Shown here in pieces: positions 12,485-27,400 of a stretch of 64,000 bases of DNA; positions within the stretch are counted from its first letter, which is position 1; each line of letters begins with the position of its first letter. Below the pieces are notes generated by a model that searched no databases, was not told the origin of the DNA, and worked only from the letters and a program-made list of their open reading frames with translations. The translations under genes and the position numbers were made by a program. The DNA is from Serinus canaria (Eukaryota; Chordata; Aves; Passeriformes; Fringillidae). The DNA lies in the NCBI RefSeq assembly GCF_022539315.1, contig NC_066316.1, positions 56,111,994 to 56,175,993 on the forward strand, in the 5' to 3' direction.

Positions 12485-15400
12485 AATCTATTTATAGGTA
12501 TGACTGCTGTACCACCACTCCCTCTCTTCTCTATTCCTTTTCCTTTCTCCCCCATCCCTCCTTCATGTAAGGCTGTGTCATACTAGCAGGCTGGGTACCT
12601 GCTCAAGAAACCTGTGTGCCAAGTCCTGCCCTACAGATACTTAACAATTATATCCAAAAATCCCTAGGGGAAATAAATTGGCAATAGAGATGCAAGGAGT
12701 CTCCTAGTCACTAGTCCAGGAAAAAGAAAACATGTATTATTTTTGGACAATTTGTGCAGCATCAGGAAGGGAAAAGACTTGGTACCCACCCTTGAGATCC
12801 TCAGTAGGATCAGAGATCTGCTTTGGGAGGCAGACAGTGAATGTCCAAATGCCTTCAGACAATCAAGTGAATAATAACCCAGATCTCCACACCTGCAGGG
12901 TCTGTTCAAGTCAAGAGGATATCATGAAATACAAGGAAAGAAATCTATTGCCAAGGCCATGCTTTGCATGGGAACAGCAGCTGCTTTATTATCAGCCTGA
13001 TCTTGCATTGGCTCTGCATGAACTATCTGCTTCATTTGCCCTTAGGGAATACCCCCAGTTTAAAATCCATGCAATTAGGTTTTCTCAGCTTTATGTCCAT
13101 TTCCACAGTTTTGGTCAACAGATGTCAATCTAGTGCCCTTGCGATAAGATTTAAAAAAAACCCCAGATTAACCAGTCATGCTACTCATGTACTTCCTCAT
13201 TTTCCTATTCATTTGCAGCATAATCTCAATGGGATGCTGAGCAGTCAAATTCATATACACACCAAAAATCTAAAAAATATCTAGAGATCTTCACAGAATT
13301 TTAAGAAATTTTACAGGAGATGTAAAATTACATGTTTATTATTATTATTACACATTATTTTAGCAGCAGAGCGACTTCTGGGAAGATTTCTTAACTTCAT
13401 TCCTAAGAAAATTCTGTAACATTTTTTTAACTGAGAAATTATTGAACACATCCACCCTCCACAACAAGTTAGGGGAAAAAAGGAGATGAATCTAAACCCT
13501 TTTATGTTTGAAAAATTACTGCAGGAGACATTCTGCCTCTTCTTAACTACAGATGATTTCTTTACTCCCTTCTGCACCACTCTCTGCAGTTTCACAGCAC
13601 TTTGCAGGTGATTTTTCTTCCCTTCCTCTCCTTTTCCCATATTCCAGGTGAGCCCACAGAAATCAGAGGGTAAGACACTATACAAAACAGCACCATGTAA
13701 TAGCTCATCTGAGGCCCCAGAAGTCTTCCCTCTGAACTCTCTGAATCCATTGGGTCATCACTTATCTAACCACCCTGCTAAGAAGAATCTGTTCCAACCC
13801 TTCTTCTCCCACCTAACATCTTTTCCCTGTTTGTACATCAGAGGAAGGTGCACACATGCCCTGTACACGCTCCTTTAAAGGCCCTCCCAGAGATGCAGCT
13901 TTTGTTGTCACCAAGATGCCACACACATCTCAAAGGCTCACTGCAAGAACTGTTACCTTTTATCACCTCTTACCTGACAGAGGGTCATGAGCACAATTGA
14001 TGACAGTGGCCCCAGGCTTTGTGCAGCTCACAGGAACATCGTGGGGTTTCGCGCTGCCGAACACCACCGCGTCTGCGTGACGGAGCTGGGCACGGCCCAA
14101 AGCACCCCCAGAAACAAAACAAGCACTTCATCTTAGAAACACACACTTGGATATGCATCTTAAAAATATTCAGACCTATACAGCAATAGCCTTTTGAGCA
14201 AAGCTTTTACAGACAGCAAGAACAAAACTGATCCAAACTATCCAAATGATAGTTTGATTCTTACCTGTGCCAAAACTTAATAGCATTTAAAATTAAGTTA
14301 GGTAAACAAAATGTGAGATCAGGCAAATGAGGTCAAAGTAAGTATCAATATTTAATGGGAATTATATCCTTCCAAATAAAAAGTTCTGCCATTGTCCTGA
14401 AGTCCAAAATAACTTGGAGTAACTTAAGAAAAAGAGAGGTTGTAAGACAGTAAATAGGCACTTATAAAGAGTACAGTCAGATTGTCTGACAGTAGAAAAC
14501 CAGGCCAGCTGACAGGAATGCAGCATGACCCCCTCTGCAAAGATCAGTGCCTTTGAATACCAATTAAAGCACTTTTTTCCTTCTCAGCTCATGTCTCCTA
14601 ATCACTGCCCCTGATTTAGCTCAACCCAGCAATGTTGGAGCAAAAATGGTTACTATAAAAATTCTTATAATCCAAGACCCAAGTGCCTTTCTTTCCCCAC
14701 TTCCTCTGAAGCACTGGTCCTTTACCAGTTATTAGAATCACCATGAGATAATGGACAGCACCAGAGGCAGACGTATTAAGATACATTATAAAAGCAAAAA
14801 CACAGACACAGCATTGCCTCAAGCCTGACTGCAAAAATTATTTCAGAAATACAGCAGCTTTGGTAATATTTTGGAAAAATGCAAATTAATTCCAAGTGCC
14901 ACAAACTCAGTGAGCCACTCTATGAATTGATTTGTGACTGACAAGAGTTCCAGCTTCTTTTTTGGCCAAAAGTGCTCTGACACAACCCTGCCCAAGTCTT
15001 GCCAAGAAAGAACAGCTACAAATCTTGTCAGGATAGCAGGTTTTTGGCACAGCTGAGCATCCAGGAGGGGAGAAGAACGTAACTGCTGCGGAAAAGGCAG
15101 AAAACTAAAAAAACTCAATCTTCCCCACAGAGGACCCAAGGATGGCCTAACCCTCCTTAGAGATCCCCATGTGGAAACAAAGCCAGAAGTGTGGGAGAAG
15201 ATTTACTTGCTGGACAAATGACTAATGCAATGAGCTGATTCAGGCTTCAGTCACATGTCCAGCAACACTCCTGTGATTGCCTGTGCACAGCCATTCAGCC
15301 TTATTCAAACTGGTCACACTCCTGAGTCTGCTGCAAATATCAGTTTACATGCCACTCCCAGAGGGGCACATAAGTCATAATGCTTGCCCAGGGTCAGGTC

Positions 15401-18400
15401 AAATGATACTGGGAAATCTGCAAGGAAATCTGGATAAAAAGATGCTGCAATGCCTCCTGTACCAAGAACACCGTGCTGAAGGCACACTTTGCCCTGCAAA
15501 AGAAGGAAATTTCTGCTGTAACAATCAACATCAACACAGAGAAAAACAGTGATTTTTCTCAGTTACATGATCATAGCCTTTTTTCTGCAAGGCAAAAATA
15601 ATTCATATTCTAGCAGTTATAAATCATACACTGTAAGTCAAGATGCCTTTCCATGCAAAGCCTCTGGGACAAGGACTAAGAGCTTTGCACACCGCTTAGC
15701 ATCGTGAGTTGATGAACAAGTTGAGAGCTGTATGCAACAAGTAATAATTCTGATGAATGTTCAGCCAACATGCTTATGACAGAATTGATTCAATGTAACT
15801 GTAATGTCAGAAAACAACTGATGGAACCAAATAGTCATCTCTATGACTACCGACCCTAATGTTGAAAAATGTCCTTAACAGCTGAACACAATTATTTTTG
15901 TAGCCAACATTAACAGTGGTTCGGATAGCTAACATCACACCCATAAATTTTAGCAGAAAACCAGCTGGACCTTTCATCTCATTGCCCTGCCCCACCTCCC
16001 CCATGAAAAAAGTTGCATCACATGGCAGCAAAGAGTTGTAACACAGGTTCAAGACACACTGATTTTTCAGAGCCTTCCCCAGTGTGATTTCCTTTCCCTT
16101 ATTTCACAAAGAAAACAATATTTTATGTGCAACTATTGAAAAAGTTCCTGCAGAATCAATAAAATATATATATATCACAAATATTTTAGAGATTATTTTC
16201 CCCTGAGAGTATTTTTTAAATGCATATCCAGAAACTGGGAGAGCAAGTCCACTGAAAGCAAAATACTTCTGTACAGAATTTTGGGTATCCTTGGAAGAGA
16301 TTTATGTGATCTCCATCAGGGAATTTCACTTGCAAGAAGTTGTGCCCACGCCTCTTTGCTTTTAGATTTTTTTCTCTTGCCATAATCTACCCTTCTGACT
16401 GCCTGTTTAATCACTAAAGCAAGAAGCAAGCCTTGGCATGCATGTTCAGGGTCAACTCCTACATCAGAAACCGATCACGGACGTGAGAGAGGGAAAAGTC
16501 CTATGAAATAATCACAATTACCCTCCCTTGGCCAATGCACCACAGTCCCTGGACAGAGGACACAGAGGACACATCTGACAGGAACCAGATGTTGTAGGCA
16601 GCCATAGCCAGAAGGTCAAGGAGATACCCATGAGGGAGAACATGTGGCTGCCTGCCTCACGCTTCCTGGACAGCCAGGCTCCATCCCATCAGGCTGGCTA
16701 GAGGAAGGAATGACAAGCAGCAGGCCAAACCCTCCCTAATGCACTAGGCAACTGGCTGGAGACAAAGTAAGCCAACAGTCCAGTAGTATCCTGCCTTCTC
16801 ACCGGTAAATATTTTTTCAGTTGGGAAGAGCGGTGCCAATAAATAATCTGCAACCTTACATCATAACAAAATATGATCCCCTCCACCAAGATTTAAGTTG
16901 AAGCAGATTAAGAAGCACCACCCATTCCCAAGACAGAACACCAAATGTTAAAACAACAATACAGACTTTCCAGCCAAGTATTAAATGATAATGGCACAAA
17001 GTAGCTGTATATTTCAGATCACTGAAACTCCATCTTGCTGTGAAGTCTGCATAAAATTTTCATTTTCCCATTGTTAAAATGGACTGCTACAAAAACCATT
17101 TTTAAATGCATGATCAAACAAAATAAAAATTAAAATTAAAAAATGAAATGTAAACCCTCATAGTCCTGGGTATATAGGCCATATAAAATTGAAGAGATGC
17201 AATGAGGAATAGGAACCTGATAAAAAGTTTTTTCACAACTCTCTTTATGAAAAAGGTCTCTTTGCACTTTGCTTTACAGATCAGGTTCCACTTCAACCAC
17301 AGCAATTTGAAATCTGAAAATTTTTTGAAGTCAATGACTAGTTTCAGGTACTTTTTCCACCAAGGCATGCAGTAATTACACAGTTTCTTCCAGCTTTCCC
17401 TGCCACGTCCCCCTGAATGCACTTGCTCTACACAGTGCACGTGAAAATCAAGCCCACACCTTTTCTGTGGGCTCAAGCCTGCCACTATGATCCACACCTT
17501 AACAACTGCTCCTCTAGCTTACAGACACGGGATACACTTCACAATTGCAAGGAACAGAGATGATGTGCATAAGATGTTGAAGTGGAAATACTTTTTCTAC
17601 ATCATCACCATTAGAAACACTCATGCAGCTTCCCTCTCCTCTCCTCTCATGGGATCCGTGTGCCTGGTCTCCTGTTCCTTCATGCTCACAATACAAAATA
17701 TATTTTTATGTCCATAGCAAGAGTCTTGGTCCTAACAAGACAGTAAATAGGTAAGAAACATCAAAGAGTTTGAAGTTCAAGTGTAGGCTCTAAGGAAAAG
17801 CACAGTGTGGCCAAAAGAAGCTCTTTTTCAACCTGAAAAGGAAACTCCCATTCAGCACTCCAGCTGAACCACTTTCATACTTTTCGCTTTTGCAAACAAC
17901 TTTTCTATTCCTAATCATATCTAGACAATGCTCACTTCATTTACAATAAAAGTGTATGATAGCAGCTCTCTTAAAGCAGGCATGATGTGGTTTCACACAC
18001 AGACAAGATTGCAGATGACAGGCTGAAAAAATGACTGACTGAATTTAGATGACTGAAACAAAATTCTGTTTTCTTACAGGTACTAAGTATTACCCATGTT
18101 TTGGCAAGAGAATAATCCATTTTTTTCAATATGAATCTACTTGACAATCTCCTTTCAAACTAGAAAGCATAATTCTGACATAAAAAAGGATTAAAGACAT
18201 CAGATCCTATTCCTCACATGTAATACTGAACTGACTTTTGGGGAGTTCCATTTTAAAATTACAGGGGTCATGTCCCTAAAAGTATGTCACTGGGTCAAAC
18301 TTCAGCCACAATGCAGTGAATGTGCTTTGAAGAGATATCTACACAAAGCTTAACAGAATGATAACATCTTAAGTATTTTCTCTAAGATGCTTGTGGCATT

Positions 18401-21400
18401 ATCTCTGACTTTGTAACTTCTTTTACATTGAACCTATCAATGCAAACAGAACAATGTTTCTTCATGACAACTTTGCACAGATGAGCCATAATCTTCTGAA
18501 ATGCTTTCTTTTATTTGTGAACTATTACAAAACCCAGGAAGCTCAACAGTTCTGAAGGGCATGGCCCAGCTGTGCCATGAGAACTGAAGGCAAGCAAACC
18601 CAAAATGGAACAAAAAGAAATATTAATAATCTGCTCAACTTAACAAAACATAAAGTGGGGAGGGAAAAGAACATTGAGACTCTGTCCATTATTTCAGATC
18701 AAAGCAATGAAATGAAAATGTACCATTATTTATTTTAGTCCTTTTCGCTGCCATAAGACAGAACAGTCTTGCTTTAAAGGAGCACATTAAGTCAGATGGT
18801 AGGTGGCATTATGCTGTTTGTTAGGAGAGCCACCCCTATGGTTTCAAACTTTTCCTAAGGTGGATTAAAACATATTTCCTCTTGATAATTTTCAAAATAT
18901 TTTTGCAAAAGTGCACCAGTGAAAAAAGCAGTAACAAGTCCATAGCAATACAAAACCTCATCCAAAAAACCTACAAACTTAGTGTTGTGTAACTCATTTA
19001 AATTAAAGGAATTTCTAAAGGAAACACTTGTTGTTATGCTGTCCTTTTTAAGAAGAAGAACAACTCAGCAGAGCCAGTCTCAGGTAATGCAGCAACCACT
19101 TAAAAAAGACTTACATTGTTAAGGTCAGGGTTAGTGCTTCAAGCAAACAGGCCTGGCCAATGGATTACAACAAATACCATTCCCCTACCCTTAAGACAAA
19201 ATTCTCTTTCCTGGTATATATTGCAAAACAAATGCATCTCAGTGAAAAAATCATACTCTTCATAAGTTTATCCCTCACTTCCTAAGTGAAGTTATTTTGC
19301 TACCACAGGCTATAATTCCCAACAGCAGCACACAAACTGCCACCATAGAGGTGTCCTATTCAGAGACAGGAAAAGTTACTGTATTGTGCAGGAAAAACAA
19401 AACATTAATTGATTCTTTCAAGTCTTTGAAAAACTTACACATCAACTAACGCATTTTCTTACTTGAAATTCAAATAACAAAAAAAAAAAAATCAAGAGAA
19501 GAAACCTGGAGAACATTAAACCTGTTTTTCATAATCAGCATTTTAAACAAGCAGAAGAATATAAATTCTATAATCATGTTATCTAACAACATTGTCACTC
19601 AAATGCAGGTTGCCACAGTACTTCATTGTTAGTTAGAAACTTGTGCTCAGTTTCTGACTCTCCAGCTTCTGGGAATATGAAACAGGATAGTTTTCCCTGC
19701 ATGCATTAGATTTTATCAAGGAACTAGAGTTAACTATCAGTGACATCCAGACACGTTCAGCACAGCTCTGGGATTACTGGTGACATGCTGCTCCAGGCTC
19801 ACAGGTGAGGAAGAGGAAGGTAGGTTTCCCCTGGGCTCTGCTTGATCAGTCCCACAGGCAAAGTACAAACTCTTTAACTGCCAAAAGTTAAAATAAACCT
19901 GGGAAGACTTAAGTGCACAAAGCCTCAAACTTAGGCTTCCCATTCTGTTTTCCATCAGTGGCCTGCTCCAAGAGGTAAGCTATGGGGAATGCCAAAAAGC
20001 AAAGCATGATTATGGGAAAGCATCTGGATGGAAGGAAACACAATTCTCTCCAGCTATTGACAGCACTGCACAAGCAGCTCTGGGCCCAGTCCAGATTTTT
20101 TGCTGTGAACCAGTGGAAACACCTCTGGCCACCCTGCCACCCATCCCATGCAGCCCAGAGCAGTCCTGTAGCACAGCCCCAAGCAATGAGAAATAGCTGA
20201 GGAATGAGACATGGCAGGGATCGAGTTCACAGCACTCCATCTCCCAGAGATCCATATGTTTCCTAAGTGCTGTCAGTCACTTAAAAGCCCAGAGCTGAGA
20301 CAAGCCTGACAAAAACATCCACAGCTGCGAAAACACGGGTTTGCCAGAGAACTTTCTATCACAGCTGCTCGAATTTGTTTCCTCCTCCTGTCTGCGCCTC
20401 CAGGCTCGGAGGTCGGACACCATGGTCTTGCCTTGGCTGCCACCCTGTGGCACGGGCTGTCCAACACAAGAGCTGTCCCCAGCACCGAGCCTGGACCCTG
20501 CTGCACATTCCCCCACGACAGTGCAACCCCAGCTGGAGCATCCTGTGAAATCTGGGACTGAGGAGCAAACTGTTAAGTTCCACAGGAAGTCATACCAACT
20601 TCTAAGTTGAGTCTAAAAGCTCTGCAAAAAGCAGCCAGGGAGATCGCACAAATCCTTCAGTTTAAGGCTCCTGAATTTCTCTGAATTCTTTTACAGTTCT
20701 CTTCAAAGATAAGGATTGGGAATTTCTTTGTCCCAAGAGCAGCAACACTTGCAAACCTTTAGGACACAGATCCAGTGGAAGTAATTTCATGCAGATGACA
20801 GAATCACAGGACAAGAAAAAAAGAGAGCATTTCTCTTGCACAGAGAGAAAGCAAAAGGGAGAGATGAAACGTTTGTTTGTTGGATTCCTTCTCTCACAGC
20901 CCTTGGTATAAAATAATGAATGTAGTGCAGCTGCTGTTACATGTAATATTCTGGCAGAGGCCAGTGTTTGCACCATTTCTGAGCAAGCAGGAAGGAGAAA
21001 AGACCCTAACCCACACTGGCTACCAGCAACCCCAGTGCCACCTGTGACCGCAATGAGGAGTCTCCCTCTTGGGAACGGCAGCTAAGGGCAGGATCGTCAG
21101 GTGGACAGCTGACAGGGATGGGCAGGTAGTGGGGATGCAGGATGAGGCCAGGCAGGCAGGAGAGCACTCACCTCACTCTGCAGCTGTGGGGCTTTCCAGT
21201 GGCAGCTGAGCACGGCGGCTCCCCGGCGCTGCAGCACGCTCTGCAGGGCAGCACCCTCTGCCCCGCGCGCTCCCACCAGCAGCACCTTCTTCCCACCTGT
21301 GTGACACAAGGCAAGGCACTCAGCCACCCCCAGCGCAGGGCACCAGCACCAGCAGCTGCATGGAGCTCCCCCAGGCCACCCAGGGCTGCAGCACTGCAGA

Positions 21401-24400
21401 AGGGGCTGCAAAGGCGCTCAGAACAGGACAGAGCCCTGTGCCTGCACAAGCACAGCAGCTGTGCAGCACAGCTGGCACTTCTGGAGCCCATGCAATCACA
21501 GGTCTTAAGGAGTTTCCTGGTGACTCTCTAAATTCAAGTAGGCAAATACTGTTCTTCTGGCTTTCTTTGCACAAGTCCTTCCATTCATGTCTGTTACTAA
21601 GTACATTTAACCTCCTGTTTACAGTTCTGCTACAGAAATCCTCGCTTCAACAGTTATGAATCACTGTAAGAGAGACAACTTCTGACACATTGCCTTAAAC
21701 CAACAGTGTCTTCACACACACTAAACCTGCTTGTTTAAATCTGCCATTTCAGTGTCAGCACTGACACAGCACATTCCAAACCAAAGGATTTGCTCAGCAG
21801 CAATTTACAGGCAAACCTGGGTTTCTCCAACTCCTCACACTAATCAAAACAACCAAGTGAAATCCCCAAGTGATGCCTGTATTTTCTGTTTGGAAGACTC
21901 ACATGTCTTGTGTGCCTTCAGTGAAATTAAACCTCCTGATGGCAGCTAACCCCTGCCTAATACCCAAAATCTGTAGGCCTGAGACCTGTTTCTACAAATA
22001 CAGCTTTCAGATGTTGCTGAGCAGGAGGACTCCTCCTCACTAGCAGGAGACAAATACATGTCAGATGGGAAAGCAATACAAAAGAGAAAACACAATAAAG
22101 TCAGATTGTATTTGGCTCCCAGTCAGGATTAAAACTGAGTAAACCAGGCCAAAATTAATGCAATGATTGTCATAGAAGGGCTCACCTATATCTTCAAGAA
22201 GCTCCATCACAGCACACACTGTAGGAGGAACTAGACAGTCACAGACATCACCATGTACCAAACGTCCCAGGTTCACACTGGATAATCTGCAATGGAAAAA
22301 TATGGCAATTTAACCCCCCAAAAAAAGAGTTTGTGTAACATAAATCCCCAGCAATGCTTGTAACACTGCTAAGAGCTAAATCCCAAGAGCAAACATCTCT
22401 CACTAAAGCAAATCCTTTGATAGTCATGTACTGCAGCTAATTTGTATCATCCCACACCTCAGTCAGACAAACACTGAGCCTCAAGAGAGGCCAGGAAAGG
22501 GATCTGAGTTAGAATGAGTAACACAATCCCAGGATACACAGGCAGCTCTTTCCTTGTCCCCATGGGCTGCCCACAGCACATGGGGCACAAACCCTTCAGT
22601 GGCTGCAGTGAGATCACACCAGTGCTGCCAGAGCCAAGGAGGGGGCAACCCAGGTGTTCTCACACTGCAATCCATTCTCTCTCATACAGGAGGGTGATCC
22701 AAATTATCCATTCTCTGACAATCTCCTGTACTCCACATAATGGAAAGGTTTTATGAAAAATTTTTAGATATTTTTCCTGACGTGAAAAAAAAAAATAAAA
22801 AAGAGAGTGGGATTAAAAAAAATGGTAATAGCCTGCAGCTAAGAGCAGGAAGGCTACAAGAGCAGCAAAATGATAACTCACAAATCTGTGCTAATGGGTC
22901 CAAACTATTATAGCTTACTCTCTCACCACAAGAGAGTGCTGTAAGGAAGTTAAAACCTCTCTGCAATTTTTCCATCAATCCTTCTTGTGAAAATTCAGTA
23001 ATTCAGTACTTTGTGCCTACCACATGTATTACTGAAGTGCTGAAATACCTTAAGTATCGCCAGTAAATCAAGATTTCATTTTTTATTTCTTTGAAAGGAC
23101 TATGCCTTGAATGCACATTATGTAAAAATAAAAAGATAATGACCAAAACTACTTCAGCAAAAGATTTCTCAGTGATTCAGAGGCATCTTTTATTACTGCT
23201 CAACAGCACAGCTAGACACATTGACTGCGTAATCTATTAACAAAAAGCAGAAGAGAAAACTGATTTTACAGAGCCATCAGGCTTGTGCCTGCTAATATTA
23301 TTTCTCAGTGCTCTACTTACCCATCCACATCTTTCTCTGGTTTCACAGCATTTAATACCTTACTGCTATATAAGCTTTCTGGGAGGTCAAGAGCAAGGCC
23401 CTGCACATTAGGATCCTCATTGAGTCTCAAGATTTCACTGACAATCTAGGAAGTTAACAAAAAACATTAAAGATCAGAACAGCAGATAAAAGGAGAATCT
23501 GATTAGTATGAGGTAAAATCTGTAATTTTTTCTTCCAGTACTTTATGGCCACCTTGGCTTCCCTTGCTTATTACTATAAATTCTAAATGAAAAAGCTCTA
23601 CTCAGTTTATTATCAGTAGCTTACCAAATTAAGACACCCTGACTCTATTCTAAACATCTTGCAAAGCAAACACGTATTATGTGACATAATGCTGCCAAAA
23701 GCAGTTTGTGTTTCAGCACTCCAAACCTCAGCAAAAGCCTGTCCCTGTAATGGCTTCAGAAGATGCTTTCAGACACAGGACACCTGAGTTAATAGATAGA
23801 GCAAAATAGGACCAGATCACATCCCAGCAGAGGGACAAAAAGCTGTAACACTTGAAAGAACAATTATACAAGAAAAAACTCATTTTATTTTTATTTAACC
23901 AGCATATATGGTTACCAATTTTCCTTCTCAAAACACCCTGATCCTAAGAGCTGGCAGCTGCCTTGTGAAGAACTGTTATGTTGAAAGGCACCGCAGAGAA
24001 GTTCATGAAGTTCAAGGTCTGAACCAGATGCAAGTTCAAGTGGCTTATAATTGGTCATATCTGACATCTGAGACTTTGCTGCCTACCCTTGATTGCTTCC
24101 CCTCTAAAATATAATGCTGATCCATGCTATTCTGCTGTGACCAGAAAGAATACAAAGGAACAAAACATGTCAGACATGTTTTTTTAGGTGAGAAATGTCA
24201 TGCAAGCTTGTCTTCCCGTCTTATATATAAAACCACAGTGCAGGCATCATAAAGCTCTACAATAGAAATGGATTAACATCCAACAGAAAAGGATTATAAG
24301 TAGTTTTCTTTCCCCTCAACTAATACTATGTCTTTTTAAAATGTTTTTCTTGTATACTGTTCATTGTAATTGTGAACTCTATTACCCAAACACTTGATAT

Positions 24401-27400
24401 GCAATCAACATTAAGCTAGGGGAATGAGGCAGGAGTTAGATTAGCTGCAACTCTGAACCAAGAGAACACACTACTTTCATGCTAAACACAGATTACACAA
24501 GCATGTCACTAATACAGAAATGCCTCTTTAGTCTCCTGACTCCTGAGGCACAACCAGGCAGATCTCTTAAGATTGTATAGGACTGGTACACATTGCACTA
24601 GAAAGGATGAATGTATATGAACATGAAAATATCTGCATTTTTTCTTTAAAAAAACCCCTTTGATATGCTACAAAACACTGAGGGCCTACAGAGTAACTAA
24701 AAACTCAAGCTGTATTTCTGCCTCCTGGGAAAGTAACTCAGTTTTCCATTTTAATTGCATCTTACTTTAATTCAGCTCTCCATCATCACAGCATTTAAAT
24801 TAATTATAACTCATGCAGGATAAAGCAGTACAGTATTAACTTGCCTTTATTGTACACAGGAAGTTATGGCAAAACCCCAAGCTATGGCAATGTGCATGGT
24901 ATTGAATTCCCTCCCAGCTTTCCACACCACACCAGGGAACACAACTGAGATGTGGCTTTTACTAGATGAAAAAAACTTGCCATAGTGAGTAAGCAAGAAA
25001 GTAAGTAAACCATGATGAATTTTACAGGAAGTAACTTCCTTTAAATAAAAGAAATACCCCAATTTTCTCTTTAAATATACAGCTAAGCCACTTCTAAGAT
25101 ACTACCTCAAACTAACTGCTGCATAATCACTGTATTTTACCTATTTCCTGCTTTGTTACTCAACAGATAAAATGCATTTACCCACAACAAAGTGTTTTTG
25201 TTTTTCATTTCAAAAGCCTGCCCTTCTTAAATGGGTAGCTGACTATCCATAATCTACAAAACTTCACAGTAAATTCCTTTCAATGTATCTGGAAGAAGTT
25301 CTTGAGATTACACTGCAAGGCAGTAACATTTTAAGAACAAAGTGTACCAAAAACCGAAAGAGTACACGGAACTCACAAGCCTGCAGGATTATCAAACTTG
25401 CCAAGCACAAGGAGGCCAGCTGATAACAGTGTCATCTTCTACTATACATTCCTTCACTGGTTTAACTTTCACATGGTTTTCTAAATTTAAAACATAATTT
25501 TTATTAAGTGCTGCACGTTCAACAAGGTAAAGAATTCAGGCCTTTGGTTATTTTGGGGGGGATGCTTGTTTTTTAATACATAATTGAAATATTAAAAGAT
25601 CAATAGAGAAATTCAACACCCTCCTCTCCTTCCCCATATAATCATGTAATCTTTAATTTCCCTGAATAATCTGGGCAATAATCAGGTACAGTCACAAGAG
25701 CAACTGCAGGAGACAGGATACCTGAGCCACCAAGCACAAAACCAAAACATTACTCTTGATTCCATCCCAGCTTGCCAGGGAACAGCAGACATGTCTTTTT
25801 TCTCACTCCTGCCAGTAAGGGGATAATATTTACTATTTAAACCAAGGGAATCCTAAGCCTAATTTGAGTTACTAGAGGTCAGTCAAAATAATAAGGAATG
25901 TCAGTAATAAACAGAAGTTTATGACAAAAATAGAAAAGGAAGGCTCTTTCAGGTACTTCAGTTACCTCATCTTTGGTGCTGCCTTCAGGAAGACAGATGT
26001 GAATAACACGTAGACCAATCTGTTAAAAGAAAAGATTTAAAATTACCAAAGGCAAGTAGCTCATGATTATTAACACACGTATCAGCTAAAGTTTACCTCT
26101 TTGGCAAAGTTCTTGTTTGCTTCTTGAATCAACTGGTCATTATGTGCCTTGGGGAACAAAAGAGTAATTGAGTGTTAAAATAATACATTTTAAAATGAGT
26201 ACATTAATGCACACGTCTATGCAAGAAACATAGTGACAATGTCTGTGTCTAAAGGTATTCAAACTAATAAGAAACAATTCTAAGAAAGAAGCAGAAGGCC
26301 ATCCCTGGTAATCCCAAATAGTTCAAGACTGCTCACAGTGAAAAAAAAGCATTAAAAAGCACAGGCTTCATGGAGAGGCACAACTCTTGCTAGGGAAGGA
26401 CGGCTTGCCCTCTATCCCCCAGCTCCTTCCCTGCACTGTCAGCATTCCTGGCACTGCACTACCAGCATCCCACTCCCCAAACGTGGCAGCTGGTGCTGAG
26501 TGGCAGCACAGAAGTTGCTGCACTGAGGATCCTGTGCAGAGCTCACACTGTGCCAGAGAAGAAGAAACAGGTCTAGGGACAGCCCAGCAGCTGCTCCCCT
26601 ATGACAGCAAATGTGGCACTGTGCCCCCACACTGACTGCTCAAGGAGTTTAACTGGGATGGAACAACTGGAGGTACCATGCTGTCCTCTGTAATGTCCCT
26701 GCTGCTGCAGCACTGGCAGGTGAACATTTACCTCGTGTGGTGCAGAAAGTCCCTGCCCTAAACCAGGGTTTTCCTATCAAAACCCACTGAGCAGCACAGG
26801 TGAGGCCAGAGCTCAGCACATGGGCTGGCAGAGTGCAAGGGCAGGACAGGAGGTGCAGGGGAGCCAGCGGTGCTTTGCTGAACTTTGCAGGGCAACAGCT
26901 CCACTGTCAAGCATGATCCTGATACTTTATTTTACTTTTCAGAATGAAAAAAATTAGGAAGAACCCCCCAGTCATTTTTTGCTGTTGCACAGCTTCAACC
27001 AAGGTTCAAAATGGATAATAAGCAACAGAGGTATTAATTTTGGCATTGATTCAGATTCAGTTGACTCAAGAGGAAAAGGACAGTCCTAAAATCATTCCAC
27101 TGCAAGTTCAGTCTGCAACTCAGCATTCCCAGTCCTGCAGAAGAGGTGGTGCCCTGTCATGCCAGCTGCTGTTACCCACGAGTAAAGGAGGTAACTTCCC
27201 TGTCGTCCCTCTGCTCCTCTGGGCAGATGTGGCACATGGGGAGCAGCACAAATCTTAAGGCTCTGCCCACATTGCTGGCAGGGCAGTGCATGACAAGAAC
27301 ATGTGCAGACCAAAGCAAGTTTTCTTTGCACCAACAAATACACATTTAAAATGGGCTCTGCTTCAGTGTTCACAACCAGACCAGCTAGAGTGACTGGAAA

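Larger units (their letters stand above)
9255..13973 (-). other. MTHFD1L intron 8
   Basis: Contains the AAAC and TTTC/TATC microsatellites. No gene or transposon recognised. Confidence 0.85.

Noticed and set aside
12197..12570. Plus-strand open frames with repeated IYLS peptides
   Set aside because: They arise from the (TATC)n microsatellite, which has no stop in several frames.
20010..21574. Dense cluster of open frames on both strands
   Set aside because: Local GC richness explains them. Only the MTHFD1L exon 7 segment shows homology and proper splice sites.
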